A stretch of 64,000 bases of DNA from Verrucomicrobiales bacterium (GTDB taxonomy: Bacteria > Verrucomicrobiota > Verrucomicrobiia > Limisphaerales > J093), in the NCBI GenBank assembly GCA_024233305.1, contig JACKPV010000029.1, positions 186,001 to 250,000 on the forward strand. Reading direction: 5' to 3'. How positions within the stretch are numbered: position 1 is the first letter of the stretch; each line of letters begins with the position of its first letter. The position numbers were made by a program, and so were the translations under genes. A model generated the notes under the pieces. That model saw only the letters and a list, made by a program, of their open reading frames with translations, was not told the DNA's origin and ran no database searches. Of the stretch, positions 48,221 to 56,656 are shown in pieces.

Positions 48221-49030
48221 ATGAGTTCCGGCTATCACATCGTGGTTTGTGGCAGCATCGTGCCCGACCCCTGGCAGACCCTCGAACCCGTGACCGGCCC
48301 GTCCGGCCCGGCCCTCAAGAACGAGATGATGCTCCCGGCGGTCCTCGATCCGTGGGCAGGTCACGCCTTGTTCGAGGCCGCCGATCTGGCACGGCGATGT
48401 CCGGGCAGCAAGGTCTGGCTGGTGAGCCTCGGCCCGAAAGCGAAATTGCAGCAAGTGATGATGACCATCGGCCAGAAGGCGGCCTTCGAGCTGGTGGCGA
48501 TGGATGGTCCGGCCAACGGATTCACCGACGCCGCCGAAACCGCCGCCGCCCTGGCCGGGGCCATCGAGGGCATTGCCGGCCTGGACCGGACGCGCTTGCT
48601 GCTCTTCGGCGGCTGGGAATCGGCCTCGCGCGGCGCCGGAGTGACGCTGCAATTGGTGGGCGAACGACTCGGGATCACCGAGCAGTTCCAGGGGGTGGAC
48701 CAGTTGTCGGTGCAGGCGGACGACCGCTTCGAGATTCTCGAACGCATCGAGGGCGGTTGCCATCAGGTGTCGGTCTGTCAGGGCCCACCCGCCGTGTTGG
48801 GATGGGCGACCGGTCATCTGCCGGAACCGAAGAACAACCCGCAGATCGGCATGCAGAACATGCGCCTGGTCATGCCGGCCCTGCAACGCGCCAAAACCAC
48901 GCCCATCCCGAACGAAGGACTCGCCTTCGCCGAGGTGACGCTGCCGGCGCAGTTGCGCGAAACGCGGATCGTCAAGGACCAGTCCCCCGAGGCCATCGCG
49001 CGCGAGATCGTCGACTGGATCAAGGAATAG
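48221..49030 (+). CDS. etfB: electron transfer flavoprotein beta subunit, divergent
   Basis: 269 residues from the ATG at 48221. The EtfB fold is seen in the N-terminal HIVVCGSIVPDPWQ, the ALFEAADLARR helix, LLLFGGWESASRGAGVTLQL near residue 130 (the nucleotide-binding region, normally with D-x-x-T-x-Q), and the late NPQIGMQNMRLVMPALQRAK segment. Paired with etfA 19 nt downstream. ETF carries electrons between dehydrogenases and quinone. No acyl-CoA dehydrogenase or ETF:quinone oxidoreductase is in the window. Confidence 0.82.
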   Translation: MSSGYHIVVCGSIVPDPWQTLEPVTGPSGPALKNEMMLPAVLDPWAGHALFEAADLARRCPGSKVWLVSLGPKAKLQQVMMTIGQKAAFELVAMDGPANGFTDAAETAAALAGAIEGIAGLDRTRLLLFGGWESASRGAGVTLQLVGERLGITEQFQGVDQLSVQADDRFEILERIEGGCHQVSVCQGPPAVLGWATGHLPEPKNNPQIGMQNMRLVMPALQRAKTTPIPNEGLAFAEVTLPAQLRETRIVKDQSPEAIAREIVDWIKE

Positions 49031-49049
49031 CCCCCATTCAAGAGCCACC

Positions 49050-50084
49050 ATGGAAACGATTCTCCTGCTTGTTCATCCCGAGGCCGACGGCACGCTGGCC
49101 CGGCCCGCGCTCGAAGCCCTCACCGCCACGCAGGCCGTGGCGGCCTCCCTGACCGACGGGCGCTACACGGTCGGGTTGCTCGGGTCCGGAACCGATGCGG
49201 CGGCAAACCAGATCGCATCCGCCGGCGCGGCAAAGCTGCTGGCCATCGCCGACGAAAGACTGGCGCAGGCACGCTATGCCACGGACGCGGCGGCGGCCGA
49301 AGCCCTTTGCCGGGCGGCCGGAGCGACGGTCGTGATCGCCCCGGCAACCGCGCGTTTCAACCGCGTACTGCCCGGCGTCTCGCACCGGCTCGGAGGGCGG
49401 GCGGACACGCACGTCAGTCAGTTGGAGGCGGCGGACGGCGCGCTGTCGGTCACGCGCTGGCTCTACCGCCAGCGGCTTCGTTCGCGACTCACCCGGGCGC
49501 AGCGGCCGTGGATGCTGCTCGTGGATCCCGGGTGTCATCCGGCCTGGCAAGGCGAAGCCGGTTCGGCAACGGCGGAACCGGTCGCGCTGCCGGCGGAACT
49601 CGTCGTGCGCACGGAAGTGACCGGAATGAAGGCGCCGGCCGCGGACGCGCAGACCATCCGGCCGGATGCCGGGCTGTTGTTCGTGGCGGGCGCGGGCTGG
49701 ACGAAGAAACAGGCGGACGGGCAGACCCATGTCCCCGACGCCGAGCAGTTGATCCTGGGTTTTCTCAAACAAACGCGGGCGTCGTTGGGCAGCAGCAAAT
49801 CGTTGGTCGACCTCGGCGGGGAAGGCCAGGCAGTGTTGTCCTTTCTGACCCACCTCAACCAGATCGGCCAGACCGGAGCCACGCCGCGGCATCCGAAAGG
49901 CCTTTCGACGTGCTGTCACGGCGAGGAACCGCACACCGTGGGCTGGCGGTTCATCACCGAACGGCGCGCGATCAACACCGACGGCAACTGCGGCTGGGCC
50001 CGTGGGAAAGCGGATGTGCTCTACATCGCGGACGCCTTCGCCGTGATGGCGAAAGTGAACGAGTTGCTGGCGGCACAGGGCTGA
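49050..50084 (+). CDS. etfA: electron transfer flavoprotein alpha subunit, divergent FAD domain
   Basis: 344 residues. The N-terminal half follows EtfA (AKLLAIADERLAQARYATDA, VVIAPATARFNRVLPGVSHR). The C-terminal FAD domain keeps LLFVAGAGWTKKQADGQTHV and the HLNQIGQTG motif (equivalent to xVGQTG). However, the usual GISGAIQH and NKDxxAPIF motifs are replaced by STCCHGEEPHTVGW and AINTDGNCGWARGKADVLY. Two adjacent Cys in the former are unusual. It may still bind FAD but differently, or serve a dedicated partner. Confidence 0.75.
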   Translation: METILLLVHPEADGTLARPALEALTATQAVAASLTDGRYTVGLLGSGTDAAANQIASAGAAKLLAIADERLAQARYATDAAAAEALCRAAGATVVIAPATARFNRVLPGVSHRLGGRADTHVSQLEAADGALSVTRWLYRQRLRSRLTRAQRPWMLLVDPGCHPAWQGEAGSATAEPVALPAELVVRTEVTGMKAPAADAQTIRPDAGLLFVAGAGWTKKQADGQTHVPDAEQLILGFLKQTRASLGSSKSLVDLGGEGQAVLSFLTHLNQIGQTGATPRHPKGLSTCCHGEEPHTVGWRFITERRAINTDGNCGWARGKADVLYIADAFAVMAKVNELLAAQG

Positions 50085-50104
50085 CGGCGCACCGCGTCGC
50101 GCCC

Positions 50105-52597
50105 TCAGCGCGCCGGGTCCGGCCAGTTGAGGCGCCGGTGCAGGAAGGCGAAGGTCCCCTGGCCGTTGATCGAGTGCGGGCCGTCGAAGAACTCGATGGC
50201 CGTCCGGTCGCCCAGCCCCAGCTTCACGTAATGCCGGCGCGTGCGGGCGTATTCGTAAGCCACCCATTCATCCGGCGCCACGCCGTCGTCGTGGCCGCGC
50301 TCGACCATGAACGGGCGCGGGAAGATGAGCCATGACAGCTCGGCATAGTTGAACGTGTTGCCGAGGTTCCACTCGGGCATGTCGTATTCGATGGTCCAAA
50401 GGTAGCTGTAAGGCTCGCGGGCCGAGACGTTCTTCCAGATCCATTCGTTGTAGTCGGCGGAACAGATGCTCAGGCAGTAGCGATCCACGAGAACGGGCAC
50501 GCGCATCGCAGTTTTGCCGCCATAGCTCAGCCCGTAAAAGGCGATACGTTCGGGATCGACGAAATCCTGCGCCGCCAGCCATTCGGTGATGACTTCGTGC
50601 TGCCGGACGATGAACGACCACAACGTCAGACCGAGCGGTTGGGCCTTGCGCAGGACCTGCCGGAAGCGCGTGCCACCGATGTAGGGGTTCTGCGGCGCGA
50701 AGGTGACGAAACCCCGTTCAGCAAGTTGGCAAGCGTATTGATGATAGGCTCCGTTCTCGACGCGCGGATCCGCCACGTCGCGAGGGCGTCCCTCGAGCCC
50801 GTGCTGGCAGACCACCACCGGGCGGCGTTCGCCGCGCCCGAGGTCGGTCGGGACCAGCAGAATTCCCTCGGCAAGGATGTCGGGGTGCACATCGAGGATC
50901 ACCTCGAAACCGCGGTAACCGTTCGTTTCGTAAAGCAACCGCGTGCGGGGACGCGGAGGCAGCGACGCGGGCGGGATGAGACCGACGACGTTCGTCCGGA
51001 AGAAGTCGCGGTAGGGAGCGGCGGATTCCGCGAACGCGGCCGCGTCCCGGCGGTCGGCGGCCGACCAGAACGCCTGGCGGACGTGGCGCGATTCCCGCAT
51101 TAACCACTGGGTATCCTCGAGCAACTGGCGGTATTGCCGCAGGGTGCGCTCCGATTCGTTTACCGGGGCGCCGACGTTTTCCGGCGCGACCTTCAGGGGC
51201 GCCGGCAGTCCATCGGAGACGTCCCGTTCCTCCTCGCCCAGCGCCTTGCCGACGACTCGAGCGATGGGGTCGGTCCGGTATCTATTGCCGGTGCTTCCTC
51301 CGGCAATAGTGAGGACCGACCCCTGAGCGGCCCCAGGTTCATCGTCCGGGCGCACGGCCCGCAGCAACCGCTCGGCCGTCTCCGGACCGCAGACGACGTC
51401 CGGGCCGGCATCGAGGAAGACGGCGTGAACGGATCGCGCCCCTTTGGCGGCAACTTGAAATTCCGCGCGCGAAGGACGCCAGAGCCGGCCCGGCGCGCCT
51501 CCCCCGGCGTCGGTGTGCGTCACCTCGGGATAGGCCCCGTGCTCGACGATCAACGGACGCGGCGCGACCAGGCGGGCCACCGCGGGATCGGCGAAGTCCG
51601 GCAGCAGGGACCACACGTTGCGGTAAATCGGGAGTTCGGGATTCCGCGCGCTCAGGCCGTACGCGCCACAGACGCCGACCACAGCGAGGCGCGGGTCAAG
51701 GGCGCCGGCGTGGAAGGCCAGCAAGCCGCCTTCGCCGTAGCCGACGATGCCGGGCCCTTTTTGGGTCGTGGCCGCGCGATCCCCGTCTCCGGTTGCCCGC
51801 GCCGTGGCCGGGTTCGCGATCAACCAGTCGGCGGCCGCTAGGATCTTCTGGATCTCGTACCCGAGCGGTGTCCGGCCCATTTCATAGCCGGCGCGCCAGA
51901 GGGTTTCGCGCTGGCTGTGTTTCACCGATCTGACACCGGGGTTGCCGGCGAACCGGCTGCCCCGGTCGATCAACACCGGGATGATCAGCCGGCAACCCGC
52001 CTCGGCAAAGCGACGGGCGAACTGCCGCTCAACCGGCAGACCCGGTGCCAGACCCAGCACTTGTTCGGGCGACCAGTCGCAATCGGGCACGACGATCCAA
52101 TCCGCCACGGGCACGCCGGTGTCCGGCAGCACGAGGAGGCCTTCGCCCTCGACGCCGCGGAAGACGTTCCACCGGACGGCAAACACGCGGTAGCCGGGAC
52201 CGCGTCCCACCAGCCCGGGTTCGCCGCCGGCAACTCCGGACGAAAGCGGCGCCACCAACGAGACGCCAACCGGCTCGCGCTCGTCGACCACGCCAAGCAG
52301 CGTCCGAAGCCGCTCCCGTCGGGAGGCTTGTTCGTCTTCGGTTAGCGCAGATTCCGGGTCGCTTGCGGAGCGGACCAGGCGGGTGTTGTGCAAGGCCAGC
52401 AGCCGGTCCAGGTAACGCTCGATGCCGGCCACCATCGCCACCGCGGGATCGCCGTCGAACCCCAGCGGTTGCGTGCCCGGAAGGACGGACGCAGGTTCCG
52501 CCGCCAGCGCGCTCAGCGTGGCAATCACGAGCAGCGTGACCCGGCGCAACCGGACGGCTGGGTGGCGGCGGTGCGATGAAACGGACGCGGGCTTCAT
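50105..52597 (-). CDS. secreted double alpha/beta-hydrolase (acetyl-xylan-esterase / dienelactone-hydrolase-like), REP element in frame
   Basis: 830 residues from the ATG at 52597; 52603 is an alternative. Signal peptide VTLLVIATLSALAAEPAS. The C-terminal half is a complete hydrolase with nucleophile motif YGLSYGGKTAM, an Asp/His-bearing end (ERGHDDGVAPDEW, FFDGPHSINGQG), and CQHGLEGRPRDVADP before it. The N-terminal half has the same fold, but its nucleophile elbow is GIVGYGEGGLLAFHAGAL with Glu in place of Ser, so it is likely inactive. Between the halves the chain SVLTIAGGSTGNRYRTDP is encoded by a 58-bp REP-type hairpin. Confidence 0.82.
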   Translation of the reverse strand: MKPASVSSHRRHPAVRLRRVTLLVIATLSALAAEPASVLPGTQPLGFDGDPAVAMVAGIERYLDRLLALHNTRLVRSASDPESALTEDEQASRRERLRTLLGVVDEREPVGVSLVAPLSSGVAGGEPGLVGRGPGYRVFAVRWNVFRGVEGEGLLVLPDTGVPVADWIVVPDCDWSPEQVLGLAPGLPVERQFARRFAEAGCRLIIPVLIDRGSRFAGNPGVRSVKHSQRETLWRAGYEMGRTPLGYEIQKILAAADWLIANPATARATGDGDRAATTQKGPGIVGYGEGGLLAFHAGALDPRLAVVGVCGAYGLSARNPELPIYRNVWSLLPDFADPAVARLVAPRPLIVEHGAYPEVTHTDAGGGAPGRLWRPSRAEFQVAAKGARSVHAVFLDAGPDVVCGPETAERLLRAVRPDDEPGAAQGSVLTIAGGSTGNRYRTDPIARVVGKALGEEERDVSDGLPAPLKVAPENVGAPVNESERTLRQYRQLLEDTQWLMRESRHVRQAFWSAADRRDAAAFAESAAPYRDFFRTNVVGLIPPASLPPRPRTRLLYETNGYRGFEVILDVHPDILAEGILLVPTDLGRGERRPVVVCQHGLEGRPRDVADPRVENGAYHQYACQLAERGFVTFAPQNPYIGGTRFRQVLRKAQPLGLTLWSFIVRQHEVITEWLAAQDFVDPERIAFYGLSYGGKTAMRVPVLVDRYCLSICSADYNEWIWKNVSAREPYSYLWTIEYDMPEWNLGNTFNYAELSWLIFPRPFMVERGHDDGVAPDEWVAYEYARTRRHYVKLGLGDRTAIEFFDGPHSINGQGTFAFLHRRLNWPDPAR
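51266..51323. repeat. REP-type hairpin (family D) inside the hydrolase gene
   Basis: Arms GGGGTCGGTCC (51266-51276) / GGACCGACCCC (51313-51323) and TATTGCCGG (51283-51291) / CCGGCAATA (51300-51308), with internal bulges and an 8-nt loop. It is an open frame on the gene strand and keeps the reading frame. Its right arm matches 56034-56053 in 19 of 20 bases. Confidence 0.8.
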
Positions 52598-52735
52598 GGG
52601 CATACGCGCAGCTTGCGCGGTGAAGGCGGACCTGCCAAGCCCGCCGACGGCCTGGAAGGGACCGGCCAACGGCGCGGGGATTCGCGAACTTCATGCGCCA
52701 GGCAGACGCGACTGGAAATCCGGCGCCGGCGGGTC

Positions 52736-52741
52736 GATACT
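52736..52741 (+). promoter_or_regulatory. candidate -10 box of the pseudopilin gene
   Basis: GATACT ends 6 nt before the ATG at 52748. Confidence 0.35.
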
Positions 52742-52747
52742 CCCCGC

Positions 52748-53422
52748 ATGGTCACCCCGAGGTCAGTTGCGTCCCGCGATCCCGCCGCCGCCTTTACGCT
52801 CATCGAACTCCTGGTGGTCATCGCCATCATCGCGATCCTGGCCGGGCTGTTGCTGCCCACCCTCGCGCGCTCGAAGGAAAAGGCGCGCCGCATGCACTGC
52901 ACCAACAACCTCCGGCAGATCGGGCTCGGGATCATGATGTACCGCGACGACAACGAGGGTCGTCCGCCCCTCTACCTGGTGAATCCGACCAACCTCACCT
53001 ACGGTTACAAAGGCGGTGATCAACCCTATCTCGAACGGGGCTACCTCGAGAACACGAATTCCTTCATCTGCCTGTCGGATCGCACGCGCGGCCACATCCC
53101 CATCGATCTGGGTTGGGAGTACTTCGGCGAATTCACCACCAGTTACGCCTACCATCTCGGGCCGTGGCAGCAGCTCACGACCGAAGGCAAGGCCTGGCTC
53201 GAGGAGCAGTTGCAGCGCTGGGGGCCGCGGTTCATCGTCGCCGCCTGCCCGTGGCACCGGCATCTCTTCAGCGGCTGGACCGGTGACAAGTTCGACCCGC
53301 AACAGAGCTTCGCCCGGAAAACGAACGTCAAGGACCTCTGCCTCCGCCAGGACGGCGCCGTCAACAGCTTCATCTGGCCGGCCAACAACTGGACCGAGGA
53401 GCCCTATACCCGTCTGCAATGA
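52748..53422 (+). CDS. type II secretion/pilin-like pseudopilin (prepilin N-terminal motif)
   Basis: 224 residues from the ATG at 52748. The type III/IV prepilin site is DPAAAFTLIELLVVIAIIAI, cleaved between Ala15 and Phe16 with the conserved Glu at +5. It is followed by ALARSKEKARR-like sequence (TLARSKEKARRMHCTNNLRQ), typical of the very abundant Verrucomicrobiota/Planctomycetota pseudopilin family. The remainder (IGLGIMMYRDDNEGRPPLYL, PWHRHLFSGWTGDKFDPQQS) is a soluble head of unknown role. No secretion ATPase is adjacent. Confidence 0.85.
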   Translation: MVTPRSVASRDPAAAFTLIELLVVIAIIAILAGLLLPTLARSKEKARRMHCTNNLRQIGLGIMMYRDDNEGRPPLYLVNPTNLTYGYKGGDQPYLERGYLENTNSFICLSDRTRGHIPIDLGWEYFGEFTTSYAYHLGPWQQLTTEGKAWLEEQLQRWGPRFIVAACPWHRHLFSGWTGDKFDPQQSFARKTNVKDLCLRQDGAVNSFIWPANNWTEEPYTRLQ

Positions 53423-53479
53423 GCCCGTCGAGCGCCGGAAGCGACCCCGCCAGCGATGCCGCCCCGCCGGCGCCGCCGT

Positions 53480-54613
53480 TCAGGAAAGCCGGTCCCGATA
53501 GTCGGCGTAGCCAAACGCCCGCACCACCTCGGGTTGGGCCGCCCCGACCCGTTGGATGGCAATCGACGGCAGCCGCACGCCGTTGAACGTCGTGTTCTTC
53601 ACCATCGTGTAGTGCGCCATGTCGAGGAACACCAGGCGGTCGCCGATCCGCAGGGGCGCCTCGAACGAATACTGCCCGATGTCATCCCCCGCCAGGCAGG
53701 TCAACCCGCCAAGCAGATAGGTGTGCGCCTTCTCCCCCGGCGCCCCCGCCCCGACGATCACGGGACGGTAGGGCATCTCGAGCACATCGGGCATGTGCGC
53801 CGTGGCCGACGTGTCGAGGATCGCAATCGGGATCTCGTTCTCGACGAGGTCCAGCACGCTCGCCACCAACACCCCCGAGTTCAACGCGATGGCCTCGCCC
53901 GGCTCCAGATAGACCGTCAGCGGAAACCGTTCCTGAAACCGTTCGATCACCCGGCACAACCGGTCCACATCGTAGTCCGGCCGACTGATGTGATGTCCCC
54001 CGCCGAAATTGACCCACCGCAACCGCGGAAAGAGGTCGCCGAACTTCTCCACCACCACTTCGACCGTGCGTTCGAGCGTGTCGGAATTCTGCTCGCACAT
54101 CGTGTGGAAGTGCAACCCCTCGAGGCCCGCCAGGTCCTGCCCGTCGAAGTCACGCCGACGGATCCCCAATCGCGAGCGTTTCCGGCAGGGGTTGTAGAGT
54201 TCGACCTTCACCTCGGAATACTCGGGATTCACGCGCAGTCCCATCGAAACGGGACGCGACGCTCCCGCCACCTGTTCCCGGTAGCGATGGAACTGCCCGA
54301 AGGAGTTCAGGACCAGATGGTCCACCAGCGGCAGCAACTCGTCGATGTCCTGCGGGCTGTAGGCCGGCGCGTAGGCATGCACCTCGCCGCCGAACTCCTC
54401 CTTACCCAACCGGGCCTCGTGCACCGAGCTGGCCGTCGTGCCGCAAAGGTATTCGCGGATCACCGGAAAGGTCCGCCACGCGGCGAATCCCTTCAAAGCC
54501 AGCAGAATCCGGCAGCCCGTCCGGTCCATCACCGAACGGATGATGCCGAGGTTGTGTCGCAACTTCGCCTCGTCGATGACGTAGCAGGGCGTGGGGAGGT
54601 TCTGGAGGTTCAT
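53480..54613 (-). CDS. nspC: carboxynorspermidine decarboxylase
   Basis: 377 residues. A fold type III PLP decarboxylase that makes norspermidine or spermidine from the carboxy precursor. TPCYVIDEAKLRHNLGIIRS and LLALKGFAAW carry the PLP Lys. HFHTMCEQNSDTLERTVEVV, VNFGGGHHISRPDYDVDRL and LEPGEAIALNSG are the phosphate- and substrate-binding segments. The NspC partner, carboxyspermidine dehydrogenase, is not in the window. The start overlaps the stop of a small upstream frame (ATGA). Confidence 0.93.
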   Translation of the reverse strand: MNLQNLPTPCYVIDEAKLRHNLGIIRSVMDRTGCRILLALKGFAAWRTFPVIREYLCGTTASSVHEARLGKEEFGGEVHAYAPAYSPQDIDELLPLVDHLVLNSFGQFHRYREQVAGASRPVSMGLRVNPEYSEVKVELYNPCRKRSRLGIRRRDFDGQDLAGLEGLHFHTMCEQNSDTLERTVEVVVEKFGDLFPRLRWVNFGGGHHISRPDYDVDRLCRVIERFQERFPLTVYLEPGEAIALNSGVLVASVLDLVENEIPIAILDTSATAHMPDVLEMPYRPVIVGAGAPGEKAHTYLLGGLTCLAGDDIGQYSFEAPLRIGDRLVFLDMAHYTMVKNTTFNGVRLPSIAIQRVGAAQPEVVRAFGYADYRDRLS

Positions 54614-54792
54614 GCAGCAGTGAGCGGATCGGATTCCTGGATTTGCCAGGGCAGGCCCAGCGGGCCCAGGGCGGTCGTATCGGGATCCGGATCGAGTTGT
54701 TCGGGATGAAACGCGCCGGGCAGGCCCTGGGTCCTTCGAGAATCAACCGGGCCCCCGGCGCCATCGGCGCCGATGATAGGAACCCTGCCCAT
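54610..54792 (-). CDS. small protein translationally coupled to nspC
   Basis: 60 residues, not recognised. Its TGA stop overlaps the nspC ATG (ATGA at 54610-54613). The sequence has LPGAFHPEQLDPDPDTTALG and ends WQIQESDPLTAA, acidic and Pro-rich. The start is assumed at 54792, with TTATGC 7 nt before it. Function unknown. It could also be a fortuitous frame; the overlap and the acidic, non-Arg-rich composition in a GC-rich genome are the arguments for it. Confidence 0.4.
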   Translation of the reverse strand: MGRVPIIGADGAGGPVDSRRTQGLPGAFHPEQLDPDPDTTALGPLGLPWQIQESDPLTAA

Positions 54793-55058
54793 TTCGCACG
54801 CATAAGGCCCACCGACGGCGCCTCGCCGTCGACGGCGAACCGATTCTCACGGGCGCGGCAAGAGGTTGCAAGCCGGGGTTCACACCACGCTCCGCCCAGT
54901 GCGACGAAGTTCCCCGGACTTGACGGACCGACAGTGCCGGCCAGTATCGCGGCGACGCGGCGGAAGCCGGTTTCCTCAGGGAGCCCGTTCCGACTCGGGC
55001 GGCACCCGCCGCGGCCCTTGAATGACACCGGCCCGCGAATGCTCACTTCCCCCAATCA
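54793..55058. other. intergenic region, nothing recognised
   Basis: About 265 bp between the small coupled frame and the TraB/TIKI-like gene. No supportable gene, repeat or terminator seen. Confidence 0.4.
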
Positions 55059-55955
55059 ATGACACCCACCTCTCGCCGACGAATCATACGGACCGGAATC
55101 GGGCTGCTGGTGCTTTACCTTGCCGTCGTGCTGTGGGGCTGGATGACGAGCTGGCGACGGTTGCCGTATTTCGAGGTCGATCCCGAGTTGGCTCTGGCCA
55201 GCCCCATCATGAGCGGCGCGGCGTACGGGGAGGTGATCGACACGCATCCCCGACCCTGTGTTTTCCGGGTCGAGGCCGAGCGGGGCGCCGTCCTCATCTA
55301 CGGAGCGGAACACACGAAAGACCCCGCCGATCCCGCCCTCGACGGTATTCGGCGCGAATGGAAGGCCTTCGGCCCCACGGTGGCCCTCTGCGAGAGCCGG
55401 CTCGGGGTGCTCTTCCCCCAGTTCATGGATCCGGTCCGCGAATTCGGCGAGCCCGGCCTCGTACATGCGCTCGCCCGTGAACGGGACATTCCCACCTACA
55501 CCTGGGAACCGACGCCCGCCGTGTTCATGGCCCACCTCCTCCGCCAACCCTTCACCAAGGAGCAGCTGGCCCTCCGGCTCAAGCTCGGCGCCTGCTTCTC
55601 GAATCTCCGGCACGGCCGGCCCGACGACCCCGAGGCCTTTCTCGCGGATGCCATCGGCGACGCCACGAAATGGCCCGGCCTGGAAAACACGCTCCCCACG
55701 GCTCAGGACATCGATCGCGAATGGAAACGGCAGTTCCCCGACGGCCCCGACTGGCGGGATGTGTCCGATCAGTTCGGGCTGCCGGGCTTCCTGGCGGACA
55801 TCGAGACGAACGCGCCCCGTGACGAACACTTCGCCCGGGTGGTCGTCACGTTGGCCAGGCAGGGACACCGCGTCTTCGCCATCGCCGGCAGCAGCCACGC
55901 GGTGAAACTCGAGGCCGCCCTGCGCGACACCCTCGAAACCGTGACGCTCAAGTAA
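55059..55955 (+). CDS. membrane-anchored TraB/GumN (TIKI-superfamily)-like protein
   Basis: 298 residues. One N-terminal membrane helix (IGLLVLYLAVVLWGWMTS) then an outer domain. Three spaced motifs suggest the TraB/TIKI/GumN metalloprotease superfamily: LIYGAEHTKDPADPALDGI (GxxH), TVALCESRLG (Glu-x-Arg), and the terminal VFAIAGSSHAVKLEAAL (GxxH). Length and spacing (~200 residues between the GxxH motifs) fit. The superfamily includes metalloproteases but activity here is unproven. Alternative: unrelated membrane protein with chance motifs. Confidence 0.5.
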   Translation: MTPTSRRRIIRTGIGLLVLYLAVVLWGWMTSWRRLPYFEVDPELALASPIMSGAAYGEVIDTHPRPCVFRVEAERGAVLIYGAEHTKDPADPALDGIRREWKAFGPTVALCESRLGVLFPQFMDPVREFGEPGLVHALARERDIPTYTWEPTPAVFMAHLLRQPFTKEQLALRLKLGACFSNLRHGRPDDPEAFLADAIGDATKWPGLENTLPTAQDIDREWKRQFPDGPDWRDVSDQFGLPGFLADIETNAPRDEHFARVVVTLARQGHRVFAIAGSSHAVKLEAALRDTLETVTLK

Positions 55956-56032
55956 CCCGCCGCCGCGGCATCGGATCGAGACGGCGGAACCGCGAGGGAA
56001 TCAGCGCGGCGCCGCGGACGCAGCCGGTTGTG

Positions 56033-56656
56033 TCAATAGTGAGGACTGACCCCGAGGGTGAGTTGCGCGAGCGCTTCGGAGAGGGCGGATGCGGCGGGGG
56101 CGAGGCTGGTGGGGTCGTAGTGGAACGGGATCCGGTAGCTCAGCGGTTGCTGCCATTCGAGTTCCCGGGTCTCGTGATGGACGCGGCGACCGACGGCCTC
56201 CACCACGGCAAAGCCGGCCGGCTCCAGGTCGAAACGCAGAATCTCCAACTGGATTTCGTGTGCCACGAGATGCGCCGGCGCCGGACCCGAGCGGAAACGC
56301 TGCGATCCCAACTGGCGCAGCAGGTTCTCCTCGATGACCCGCGGCACCGCGTCCTCCAGCGGTTCCGCCCACTGATGCAGGTCGCTGTAGACGATCTCGT
56401 TGGCCGAGGCGCGGATCGCCATCCGGGGGGTGCGGATGTAGTCAGGCAGGTCCACCCGCCCGAGCGTCACCGTCTCCCCGGCCACGACGGCCCCGGTCTC
56501 CGCCGTCGCGGTCAGAACATAGAAGCGCGTGGCGTCGACGCTCGGCTTGAGTCCGAGACAGCCGGTCAGCCCGGCGGCGAGCAGCAACATCCCCCACCAC
56601 GCGGCCCGGGGCGGCGGAAGGTGGCTACCGGCGAGAGAAAGGAAACGGAGTCTCAT
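56033..56656 (-). CDS. PqiC/ABC-transporter auxiliary lipoprotein
   Basis: 207 residues with lipobox LTGC (Cys33) after a hydrophobic stretch MLLLAAGLTGC. RFYVLTATAETGAVVAG, VTLGRVDLPDYIRTPRMAIR and YSDLHQWAEPLEDAVPRVIE are typical of the ABC_trans_aux/PqiC family that works with MCE proteins in phospholipid transport to the outer membrane. Last gene of the Mla-like operon; it overlaps MlaD by 4 nt. Its final codons (Gly-Val-Ser-Pro-His-Tyr-stop) are provided by a REP-type half element. Confidence 0.85.
   Translation of the reverse strand: MRLRFLSLAGSHLPPPRAAWWGMLLLAAGLTGCLGLKPSVDATRFYVLTATAETGAVVAGETVTLGRVDLPDYIRTPRMAIRASANEIVYSDLHQWAEPLEDAVPRVIEENLLRQLGSQRFRSGPAPAHLVAHEIQLEILRFDLEPAGFAVVEAVGRRVHHETRELEWQQPLSYRIPFHYDPTSLAPAASALSEALAQLTLGVSPHY
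56034..56053. repeat. REP-type half element (family D) at the 3' end of the lipoprotein gene
   Basis: CAATAGTGAGGACTGACCCC differs at one position from 51304-51323. On the gene strand it encodes the last six residues and includes most of the TGA stop. Confidence 0.7.
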
